A stretch of 39,340 nucleotides of DNA from Candidatus Aerophobetes bacterium Ae_b3b (GTDB lineage Bacteria > Aerophobota > Aerophobia > Aerophobales > AE-B3A). The stretch lies in assembly GCA_005223085.1 (NCBI GenBank), contig NJBP01000013.1, positions 1 to 39,340 of the forward strand, given 5' to 3'. The position numbers were made by a program, and so were the translations under genes. Below, in pieces: positions 9,221 through 15,717 of the stretch. Numbering within the stretch: the first letter of the stretch is position 1; each line of letters opens with the position of its first letter. The notes below the pieces were generated by a model that worked only from the letters and a program-made list of their open reading frames with translations, ran no database searches and had not been told where the DNA came from.

Positions 9221-9761
9221 GCCGATAGCTTTATATAAACCTTCTTTTTTTTATGTTTTATTAGGACAGGGAAGATTATTTGGACTTATTCCTGTTCCAG
9301 CTATCTGGTTAGTTGTGGTATGTCTAATTGGTTATTTTTTCTTACACCACACTAAATATGGATTTGAAGTTTATGCTACAGGGGGAAATAGAGAAGCAGC
9401 AAGACTCTGTGGGATAAATACCAGTAAGATTAAGTTAATTAGTTTTATCATTACAGGCATGGCTGCAGCCTTTGCTGGTCTCGTATCAGTTGCTTATTTA
9501 GGATCGGTTACGCCTAGACAGGGGATGGGAATTGAACTTGAAGCTATCGCGGCATCGGTTATTGGAGGAGCCTCCCTATTGGGAGGTGAGGGAAGTATTT
9601 TAGGAGCCTTTCTCGGGGCATTCATTATGGCGGAAATACGGAATGGGTTGGTCATAAAAGGCGTAGGTGCGTATTGGCAAGATGCTCTGTTAGGTTTGGT
9701 AATAGTCATAGCGGTAGTTCTTACAGCTCAAATCCAGAGAGGGCGAGCTACGCAAAGCTAG
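9183..9761 (+). CDS. RbsC-type sugar ABC transporter permease, C-terminal part only
   Basis: About 190 residues matching the second half of ribose/xylose/galactose ABC permeases (BPD_transp_2 family): GIAFILSGGMPI, GQGRLFGLIPVP, the helix LHHTKYGFEVYATGG, the hallmark NREAARLCGI (E. coli RbsC has NEAATRLSGI), then ELEAIAASVIGGASLLGGEGS and a last transmembrane pair. A full RbsC has about 320 residues, so roughly the first 130 are missing, ending exactly at the breakpoint. A TTG at 9186 can be read as a start, but no promoter or ribosome site serves it. No ATPase or binding-protein gene follows. A terminator-like hairpin lies about 100 bp downstream, suggesting this was the last gene of its operon. 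Confidence 0.88.
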   Translation, partial: GLEGIAFILSGGMPIALYKPSFFYVLLGQGRLFGLIPVPAIWLVVVCLIGYFFLHHTKYGFEVYATGGNREAARLCGINTSKIKLISFIITGMAAAFAGLVSVAYLGSVTPRQGMGIELEAIAASVIGGASLLGGEGSILGAFLGAFIMAEIRNGLVIKGVGAYWQDALLGLVIVIAVVLTAQIQRGRATQS

Positions 9762-9859
9762 ACTCAGTCTATCGCCAGAATTTTTTCTTTAACTTTACGG
9801 CTATTTAGGTAGTTCCAGAACTTAGCCAAAGCCGTCCGTACGTAGCTCTCGTAGATTTC

Positions 9860-9905
9860 CTCTCTCTTTCTCTTCTTAGAAAGTGAGAGAAGGAGAGAGT
9901 TTTTT
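9860..9905 (+). terminator. Probable Rho-independent terminator after the permease gene
   Basis: A pyrimidine-rich arm at 9860-9874 (CTCTCTCTTTCTCTT) pairs with 9885-9899 (GAGAGAAGGAGAGAG) over about 15 positions including G-T pairs. The loop is 10 bases and six T follow at 9900-9905. Orientation fits the end of the permease transcript. Confidence 0.6.
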
Positions 9906-10207
9906 CTCCCAACATACTTTCTGTTTTGATGAGTGTTTTTTAAGTACTCATCTAGTCTGCGTGATTTTTTGGAACGGGCAGGTTATAAAGAATAATAAAA
10001 AAGAATAATAAGAACTCTCTAAGTAGCTATAAAGCCTGAAAAGAAAACATTCCGAAGTTACCCACCTTTGCAATTCGCCTCAACTACAGAGAACATAATT
10101 TTTCCGAGTACTACACCAAATAGCAGTTTGATACAGGTCTTCTTCCCTCTTGTGCTGAATACAGACTTACTGCAAGCTGTTCTTTGCATTAAATATCAAT
10201 TTAAGAT

Positions 10208-10237
10208 CTGGAGACAGGTTGGGCAACCTGTGTCCAG
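10208..10237. repeat. Inverted repeat / hairpin
   Basis: CTGGAGACAGGTT pairs with AACCTGTGTCCAG across a four-base loop: a 13-position stem with one mismatch. No T-run follows on the plus strand, so a simple terminator is not supported. It may be a remnant of a mobile-element end or an RNA element. Confidence 0.5.
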
Positions 10238-10344
10238 GTACTCCCCCCAAAAAATGTCGAATTGGGCATATTTGGATTGGTCAGTCCCTTATTTTAAAGG
10301 AATCTTGGTCAATCTTTCCCTGTCTATCCAAACTGGGATAGGAG

Positions 10345-10504
10345 TCAGTCGATGACCCTGTCTCTCTGCTTTCTCCCCTTTTTCTCCTCCTTGATATCGT
10401 TGCAGACGGTAGATTTACTCACTCCTAATCGGGGAGCAAAAGGAACTGGTTCTCTGCGCCTAGCCAAACCGGTCTTCTCCGGTACTATTCAAAACTTCCT
10501 CCAT
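10345..10504 (-). pseudogene. Remnant of a small helix-turn-helix gene
   Basis: On the minus strand one frame ending at 10345 reads RLGVSKSTVCNDIKEEKKG and then a basic tail KQRDRVID. This is a good recognition-helix pattern (LGVSKSTV-x-DI). Going upstream, that frame meets a stop soon after its TTG codon at 10467. A neighbouring frame starts with ATG at 10504 and reads MEEVLNSTGEDRFG before stopping. The two pieces look like one short DNA-binding protein broken by a frameshift. It lies directly beside the repeat array. The match is short, so a chance resemblance is possible. Confidence 0.3.
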
Positions 10505-10540
10505 AATGGTGAAAATTCTATTTTTTCTTCAGAAATTCAT

Positions 10541-11320
10541 TCCTCCTGAAGGACAACCATTCCCGAAGGAATGTTGCTTATTCCCTTCAGAAGATACGGG
10601 ATTTCCTGAAGGAAATTACTTTTCCTCAGGGGCTCTGTGTTTCCTGAAGGAAATCCTGCAATGTCCCGAACTGCTATTGGCGTTATACCCTTTGCTTCCT
10701 TCAGGAACTTTGCTACTTCCTTCAGGAGATTTTTATTTTTCTTTGAGGACTTCCCACTTCGTTCAGGAAATTTTCACTTTCCTTCAGGAAATTTCTTTAA
10801 CCTCCTTCAGAACCTCTGAGAAATGAAACTCCCTTCAGGAGTCTTCGGGGGTCCTGAAGGAAAAACCGCCGTTGCTGAAAAGAAGACTGGTTCCTTCAGG
10901 GAAAATAAAGTTCCTGCAGGGAAAAGAGATGCCTTCAGGGAAGAAAAAGTTCCTTCAGGAGAATTAGAATTCCTTCAGGAAAACGGTGATTCTTTTATAA
11001 TAGTAAGAATTCCTTCAGGAAAGATAAAGTTCCTTCAGGAAAAACAAAGAGGAAGTGATCATGACCAAAATGGACGGAGTAAAGACGGTAAGGGTATAAA
11101 TTCCTTCAGGAGAATTAGGGCTCCTTCAGGAAAAACCCTCTTTATTTTGAGGAAAACGAATTCCTTCAGGAAATACTATCGCTCCTTGAGGAATAACTCC
11201 TGGTATTTTCAGGAGAAACTGCTGTTGGGAAAGAAGCTCTTTTCCTTCAGGAGTCCTGAAGGAAAAATTACCGTTGAGAATTTAAATGACAACTGATTTA
11301 AATTGAAAGCTCCCTGAGGA
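10541..11320. repeat. Array of a 10-bp near-palindrome (TCCTTCAGGA / TCCTGAAGGA) at about 20-bp spacing
   Basis: Sixteen exact copies of one 10-mer, counting both orientations. As TCCTTCAGGA: 10697, 10718, 10780, 10951, 10971, 11011, 11031, 11102, 11122, 11162, 11243. As TCCTGAAGGA: 10544, 10614, 10652, 10852, 11254. About ten near copies fill many gaps (for example 10561, 10759, 10803, 10831, 10892, 10912, 10931, 11183, 11311). Starts fall 20 or 21 bp apart, or at multiples of that: 10892, 10912, 10931, 10951, 10971, 11011, 11031. Spacers are AT-rich and mostly differ. Because 20 is not a multiple of 3, the repeat changes frame from unit to unit, so open frames across it are not selected as protein. 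The element should therefore act as DNA or RNA. Spacers of about 10 bp and the near-palindromic unit rule out an ordinary CRISPR array. Confidence 0.9.
11240..11266. repeat. 27-bp perfect palindrome at the right end of the array
   Basis: TTTTCCTTCAGGA (11240-11252), one central G, then its exact complement TCCTGAAGGAAAA (11254-11266). It is made of two array units placed head to head. A looser version with an 11-base loop lies at 10831-10861. It could extrude as a cruciform, fold as an RNA hairpin or serve as a double operator. Confidence 0.75.
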
Positions 11321-11848
11321 AATTCAAGAAATATGAATGGATAGTTTTTGATTTTTCTTGATATTCCTTGAAGATTGCCCCCACGGAAAATGGGCAAATA
11401 AGCAAAGTCACCCTGTTACCTAATTGAGATTGTCGCTAACGAGCTTGACTTCCAAATTGACTTCAGGAGGATTTGGTGGTAAAATAGGCATAAACGGTTC
11501 ACCGAGCAACGAGATTGTGATGAAACATCTAGCATTTGAAGGCCCCGATAGTGGCACCAAAAGACTCCATGTTGCAAGCTGCCCACTCTGCCCCCGGTCT
11601 CACGAGCTATATAAGACGGGAGGGTTTGTGACCAAAAGGAGGAGCGTATGGGCAAAGCCAGGAGTCGGTTTAGGTTTGATAGGGGCAAGAGGGATCTGGA
11701 GACTTACCTTTGTTGGCGTTAGAGATACATCATCTTCCTCGTGCACAAAGGGCTATCCACAGCGTGTACAGTTTAAAGTCTCCGACCCTGTTTTTTAAGA
11801 GAAAATTAAAGTAACGAGTTTAAAAAGTGATCATTACCGAAAAACCCA
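11321..11848. other. Stretch without a convincing gene
   Basis: Only degenerate echoes of the array unit (about 11365 and 11461) and short open frames are seen. The best small candidate is 11648-11722 (+). It has AGGAGG just upstream and 24 codons (MGKARSRFRFDRGKRDLETY and four more) before a TAG, with no known relative that I recognise. The 124-codon frame over 11424-11798 has no protein-like features. Confidence 0.4.
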
Positions 11849-12793
11849 ATGTTACAAAACTTCTCATGCAATGTTAGATCATTTTGTGATAAAGTCATAT
11901 CCTCCCTCCCTCAATTCTATGATGTGGATCAGGCTTTTTTTGTAGATGGTGAGCCAATTGAACCACGCAAAGAATTTGATTACACAATCAGGATGGTTAC
12001 AAACAGCTACTACCACCTCCACATCCCACTGCACGTAGCAAATAAGGATTTCACATTTCTTGAGTGTCTTCTCTTAAAACAAGCAGTTGAAGCAGGGGAG
12101 GTTGAAACCCACTGTCCGTTTGTTGTCAGTGTGCAATTTAACTTAAGAGCACGGAAAAAAGCTGAAAAAAAACTTGTTCGCAACTCTCTTGAGCTTCTCA
12201 CATCAAAAGATGAACGTTTCATGGAAAATCTCCTACGAAATCTCAACCTTGTGAGTCGGTATTCCCCATTTGCTGACATCCAACCATTCGGTATATCACT
12301 GACCACACTCCCTGTTTATCTCACGACTCTGCTTGAGGAGAGAACGTTAAATGAGTCATCGGTTGACTTCCTGAACGAGATCGTATTAAAGCTCATAAAA
12401 GACATAGGACTCGGGAAGCTGCTCACAATTCCCGAGCTGGCCTCACGATCAAAGAGTAAACAACTTCCTCTTACCAGAAAAAACACATCCTGGATAAGCC
12501 TTTTGCAAGACCTCATAAAGCCTCCCTATAACATACGACCCCAGATCAAAGCGGATTTTAGCACAATAAGGTGGTCTCACATACCTGCCCGCCTCGTTAT
12601 CTTAGGGCCTATTTTAGACCTGGTGAACGTACTCCGAGAGAGAAAAATTTTCAAGGTGTGTGAGAACTGCGGAAAGTTCTTCCTCCCCTACCGACCGCAA
12701 GAAGAAAAACACGTTTATTGTTGCAAGAAATGCCGAAAAAGGGCTGGGGAAAAAAGGCGCTACCAAGAAAGAAAAAAACAAAGCACACCTTAA
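11849..12793 (+). CDS. Uncharacterised protein with C-terminal CGNR-like zinc finger
   Basis: 314 residues. The body (1-265) is mixed helix and strand with no motif I recognise. The C-terminus has C-x2-C (CENCGKFF, about residue 270), then about 15 residues later a CCKKC cluster followed by RKRAGEKRRYQERKK. This arrangement, two cysteine pairs and a very basic helix, resembles the CGNR/DUF6076-type zinc fingers that bind nucleic acid. The start is uncertain because no clear ribosome site precedes 11849. It is the first intact gene after the repeat array and reads in the same direction as the recombinase module. A role in binding the array or regulating the element is inference only. Confidence 0.65.
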   Translation: MLQNFSCNVRSFCDKVISSLPQFYDVDQAFFVDGEPIEPRKEFDYTIRMVTNSYYHLHIPLHVANKDFTFLECLLLKQAVEAGEVETHCPFVVSVQFNLRARKKAEKKLVRNSLELLTSKDERFMENLLRNLNLVSRYSPFADIQPFGISLTTLPVYLTTLLEERTLNESSVDFLNEIVLKLIKDIGLGKLLTIPELASRSKSKQLPLTRKNTSWISLLQDLIKPPYNIRPQIKADFSTIRWSHIPARLVILGPILDLVNVLRERKIFKVCENCGKFFLPYRPQEEKHVYCCKKCRKRAGEKRRYQERKKQSTP

Positions 12794-13043
12794 GACACCA
12801 TACCTTTATTCCACGTCATATCAAACCTAGGAGTCTTTGCTCTCCCAGAAAATCTATTTTTTGTCCTTAGTCTCTGGAACTCCCAGAAAAGCAAATCGTC
12901 TGAACCCCTTTTCTGTGGCTATTCAGAGGCCTTTTTTTCACTATAATAAAGATGGAGCGATAACGTCACAAAAATATGCAGTCTCAACTAGTGATTATTG
13001 GGGAAATTACCGGAATTATCTGAGAGGAGGACGTAGCAGTAAA

Positions 13044-13478
13044 ATGCAACATAAATGCAACTTGTACGAAAAATGCAGTGCACCTTTTTGTCCCCTCGAT
13101 GCACGAATCAACAAGCGACTGTGGTTTTCTGACGAGCAGATCTGTGGTGCAAGGTGGACTCAGGCTCTTTCCTGGATCCAAGCCCAGAAGAAGATCAAAA
13201 AGAGAGCTCGTGACACATCGCGATATTTCACGCTGACAATGCTATCTCAAAACTGCCGCTTGAAGAAAGGTATTACAGGACTAAACCCGGACATGCCTGT
13301 TGAAACCGAGAGGAAAAGAATAGAAAAATGGTGCTTAAAACATCCACCAAAAAAAGAAGTGTCCCACGAGGAAAAGCAAGAATTCATAGAGAGAATGAAA
13401 AAGGCAAAAAGGGGAGATGTAAACCCCACGAAAAATATGCATCTTGGGCAAAAAAGTGCCCATACTCGACGCTTTTAG
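13044..13478 (+). CDS. Cys-rich conserved-type hypothetical protein of the recombinase module
   Basis: 144 residues from the ATG at 13044. I prefer this start because AGGAGG lies at 13025-13030 and the protein-like sequence begins here; the open frame upstream to 12837 looks like noise. The N-terminus has a compact cysteine set, KCNLYEKCSAPFCPLD, then WFSDEQIC about 20 residues later, which could bind zinc. After that come a basic helical middle (WIQAQKKIKKRARD), YFTLTMLSQNCRLKKGITGLNPD, and a charged tail. I recall similar small proteins next to serine recombinases in anaerobe genomes but know no function for them. The preceding 250 bp (12794-13043) shows no gene. Confidence 0.6.
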   Translation: MQHKCNLYEKCSAPFCPLDARINKRLWFSDEQICGARWTQALSWIQAQKKIKKRARDTSRYFTLTMLSQNCRLKKGITGLNPDMPVETERKRIEKWCLKHPPKKEVSHEEKQEFIERMKKAKRGDVNPTKNMHLGQKSAHTRRF

Positions 13479-13566
13479 CATATCAGTCTTGAAAGAGACA
13501 TAAAACATCGAGAACGGTACTCTAGGTGTTTAAACTCCCGATTATAGGAGGGTAAGATCCGCAAAA

Positions 13567-13580
13567 CACGTAATTACGTG
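13567..13580. repeat. 14-bp perfect palindrome CACGTAATTACGTG
   Basis: Fully self-complementary sequence in the otherwise empty stretch 13479-13681, upstream of the excisionase-like ORF and the recombinase. It could be an operator for a dimeric regulator of the element, or a part of an attachment site. Confidence 0.55.
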
Positions 13581-13681
13581 AGGGGGAGTGCCGCTTTTAG
13601 GGAAGAATCACGTGAAAAGTCCAGGGCAAAGGGATGATTCTCACATTGAAGCGTACAAAATGGCCAGGCGGGAAGGTTACA

Positions 13682-13798
13682 ATGGAGAAACTGCTCCCGA
13701 TAGATGAGTCGGCAGAGATTTTATCGGTGAAAAGTCAACCCTCTCGGCTAGTCGTGAAACCTGACTTTCCCTACCCAAGAATAAGATGCAAGAGATGA
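13682..13798 (+). CDS. Short excisionase-like HTH ORF, possibly truncated
   Basis: 38 codons from ATG 13682, with a GGGAAGG stretch at the right distance upstream. The start MEKLLPIDESAEILSVK is typical of the first helices of AlpA/excisionase (MerR-like) HTH proteins, which usually continue into a recognition helix (S-T-L-x-x-W). Here the frame instead gives SQPSRLVVKPDFPYPRIR and stops. A one-base shift after SVKS would give TLSASRET before a stop, so a frameshift is likely. It overlaps the next gene by 13 bp. Its place directly before a serine recombinase is where a directionality factor is often found, but it may be inactive. Confidence 0.35.
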   Translation: MEKLLPIDESAEILSVKSQPSRLVVKPDFPYPRIRCKR

Positions 13799-13989
13799 GA
13801 GTTCTTAAAGAGGGAATAGAAGAGTATAGGCAACTGGTTAAGAGAAAATACTCTATTGAGATAACTCAGGCTCAAGCAGAGCAACAATTTAAAGAATTGT
13901 TGGCTCTTTTTCGAGTAATTTACAAGCCAATAAAAAGATTTGACAGGAATAATTTTTCCAAATATAATGCCAAAAATGAAAAGAAATAG
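13786..13989 (+). CDS. Small helical hypothetical protein upstream of recombinase
   Basis: 67 residues, very rich in charged helix formers: LKEGIEEYRQLVKRKYSIEITQAQAEQQFKELLALFRVIYKPIKR. The pattern (EGIEEY, later L-x-x-L-F-R-x-I-Y-K-P-I) resembles short proteins I have seen encoded directly before serine recombinases and phage genes; no function is known to me. Its end overlaps the recombinase start by 23 bp, which suggests translational coupling. Confidence 0.55.
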   Translation: MQEMRVLKEGIEEYRQLVKRKYSIEITQAQAEQQFKELLALFRVIYKPIKRFDRNNFSKYNAKNEKK

Positions 13990-15667
13990 GTACTTTATTT
14001 ACTGCCGTAAGTCCTCTGAAGCTGAGGACCGACAAGTCTTGAGCATAGAATCCCAAATAAGGGAACTAACCAACCTAGCAAAAAAATTGGACCTTCCTAT
14101 TATTGACGTTCTCACCGAATCAAAATCAGCAAAGGCTCCGGGTAGAAAAACTTTCAATGAAATGGTGCAGAGAATTTACAGGCGGGAGGCTAGTGGAATA
14201 ATTTGCTGGAAACTGGATAGGCTCGCAAGAAATCCTATAGATGGAGGGCAAATATCCTGGATGCTTCAGCAAGGAGTCATTAAGCACATCATAACAGCAG
14301 AGAGAAGCTATCTCCCTGAAGACAACGTTCTCCTTATGAACGTTGAGTTCGGCATGGCTAACCAGTTTCTCAGGGACCTCAGCATAAACACGAAGAGGGG
14401 CATGAAGGCAAAAGTTGAAAAAGGTTGGCTTCCTGGTGTTGCGCCTCTGGGTTACCTCAATAATAAATACAGAGACAAAGGAGAAAAAGACATCATAAGG
14501 GATCCTGAAAGATTTCCTCTCATTCGAAAGATGTGGGACTTGATGCTAACTGGGAATTATAGCCCTCCCAAAATTGCCGAGATAGCGAACAAAGAATGGG
14601 GCTTTAGGACCAGAAAGTTCAGAAAGCAGGGTGGAAAGCCTCTTTCAAGAAGCACGATCTACAAGATATTCACCGACCCCTTTTACTGTGGAATGATACG
14701 GTACAATGGTCAGCTTTATCCGGGAAAACATGACCCCATGGTTACAGTAGAGGAATTCGACAGGGTTCAGTTTTTGCTCGGAAAGAAAGGGAAGCCCAGG
14801 CCTAAGACCCACGAGTTTCCTTTCAGAGGAATGATAAGATGTGGGGAATGCGGCTGCCACATAACCGCTGAGGAAAAACACAAGCTTACAAAGTTAGGGA
14901 TCCACCACTACGTATATTACCACTGTACTAAGAGGAAGCAAGGTATCGAATGCTCTCAGCCTTCCATAAGACAGGAAGAGCTGGAAAGGCAGATCAAAGA
15001 AGAACTCTCAAAGATCTCGATTGATGAGGATTTTAAAAATCTAGCCCTGAAATATCTCGGAAAGGTTCACGATGAAGAAGCTAAAGACAGAGCTTCTATT
15101 GAGAAATCACTGCATAAAACTTATGAGGATACTCAAAAACAACTTGATAACTTAACTGATTTGCGCGTCAAAGAAATGATAACTGACAAAGAATACCTGG
15201 ACCACAAAAACCGACTTCTCATAAAAAAGGAGCGGCTTAAAGAAAAAATAGATGATACTGAACACAGAGCAGATAAGTGGCTCGAACTCAGTGAGAGAAC
15301 CTTTACTTTTGCCTGCTATGCAAGATACTGGTTTGAAAATGGAAGTCTTGAGGAGAAAAATACAATTCTACAGGCGATAGGTTCGAACTTTATCCTGAAA
15401 GACAGGAAACTCTTTATAGACCTTAAGAACCCGTGGCTGATCATCAAGAAGGGATTGGAAGAAGTGGGATCGGAAAAAAGCAGGTTAGAACTTTCACAAA
15501 GGCTTGCCTCTTCTGAGGTTGAACCTGCTCTCGCTTCCGTTAGTTCTGCTTGGCTCCCCGGACTGGACTCGAACCAAGAGGATAGTACGTCAAAATGTAG
15601 ACAAACAAATTGGTGGGTGTATTTCTTGGTTGAAGATCCGTCGGAAAGAATAGATTATGCGGGGTAA
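13967..15667 (+). CDS. Large serine recombinase (site-specific integrase)
   Basis: 566 residues from ATG 13967 (ATG 13976 is also possible; the TTG at 13940 is unlikely). The N-terminal resolvase domain has YCRKSS, with the likely nucleophile Ser16, then LSIESQ, and W-K-L-D-R-L-A-R-N-P. The recombinase domain follows at about 160-270 (GWLPGVAPLGYLNN, SRSTIYKIFTDPFYCG). A zinc ribbon (CGECGC, then C-x9-C around a YHCTKRKQGIEC segment) and a coiled coil at roughly 360-430 complete it. It cuts and rejoins DNA with a 5' phosphoserine link to integrate or excise a mobile element. The last codons (LPGLDSNQE) read antisense through a tRNA 3' end, so the element's attachment site lies inside the gene's 3' end. 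It is the last gene of the plus-strand module 11849-15667. Confidence 0.93.
   Translation: MPKMKRNRYFIYCRKSSEAEDRQVLSIESQIRELTNLAKKLDLPIIDVLTESKSAKAPGRKTFNEMVQRIYRREASGIICWKLDRLARNPIDGGQISWMLQQGVIKHIITAERSYLPEDNVLLMNVEFGMANQFLRDLSINTKRGMKAKVEKGWLPGVAPLGYLNNKYRDKGEKDIIRDPERFPLIRKMWDLMLTGNYSPPKIAEIANKEWGFRTRKFRKQGGKPLSRSTIYKIFTDPFYCGMIRYNGQLYPGKHDPMVTVEEFDRVQFLLGKKGKPRPKTHEFPFRGMIRCGECGCHITAEEKHKLTKLGIHHYVYYHCTKRKQGIECSQPSIRQEELERQIKEELSKISIDEDFKNLALKYLGKVHDEEAKDRASIEKSLHKTYEDTQKQLDNLTDLRVKEMITDKEYLDHKNRLLIKKERLKEKIDDTEHRADKWLELSERTFTFACYARYWFENGSLEEKNTILQAIGSNFILKDRKLFIDLKNPWLIIKKGLEEVGSEKSRLELSQRLASSEVEPALASVSSAWLPGLDSNQEDSTSKCRQTNWWVYFLVEDPSERIDYAG
15551..15578 (-). other. tRNA 3'-end fragment inside the recombinase gene: putative attachment site
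   Basis: On the minus strand: a weakened T-stem (CTTGG), T-loop TTCGAGT, CCAGT, then the acceptor strand CCGGGGA, discriminator G and CCA. This resembles the 3' end of bacterial tRNA-Asn genes with a TCCCCGG-type acceptor. No D-arm or anticodon arm follows at 15579-15660, so it is a fragment, not a gene. tRNA 3' ends are classic integration targets. T-stem pairing is imperfect (C-T mismatch, T-G pair), so the copy has drifted. Confidence 0.6.
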
Positions 15668-15717
15668 TCGAGAGTGTTTAAAGAATAGAGTGAATTGTTA
15701 TTGATTTTGCCAATTTT

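Larger units (their letters stand above)
9906..10540. other. Stretch without a convincing intact gene
   Basis: Short open frames here have no recognisable motif and no ribosome sites. It contains a small hairpin (GATGAGT at 9928-9934 with ACTCATC at 9946-9952), the stronger hairpin at 10208-10237 and an HTH gene remnant on the minus strand. The composition is like the bacterial DNA to the right. Confidence 0.5.

Noticed and set aside
9928-9952. Second terminator after the permease (GATGAGT/ACTCATC hairpin)
   Set aside because: Seven-base stem without a T-run after it; the hairpin at 9860-9905 explains termination better.
10068-10355. 95-codon plus-strand open frame
   Set aside because: No motif, no ribosome site, and a hairpin sits inside it; not protein-like.
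10823-11296. 157-codon open frame across the repeat array, with repeating VPSG and FLQE peptides
   Set aside because: The DNA repeat period is 20 bp, so peptide repeats alternate frames and no ribosome site or domain is seen; the frame is a by-product of a stop-poor repeat.
10541-11320. CRISPR array
   Set aside because: The repeat is 10 bp, the gaps about 10 bp and the unit occurs in both orientations; no cas genes in the window.
11424-11798. 124-codon plus-strand open frame and the overlapping minus frame at 11416-11688
   Set aside because: Low-complexity, no recognisable motif, no start signal; two overlapping frames of similar quality argue for chance.
12837-13043. Upstream extension of the Cys-rich gene to 12837
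   Set aside because: The extension has no ribosome site and no protein-like pattern, while AGGAGG sits just before the ATG at 13044.
15551-15660. Complete tRNA gene on the minus strand
   Set aside because: Only the T-loop, acceptor 3' strand and CCA are present; no anticodon or D arm follows.
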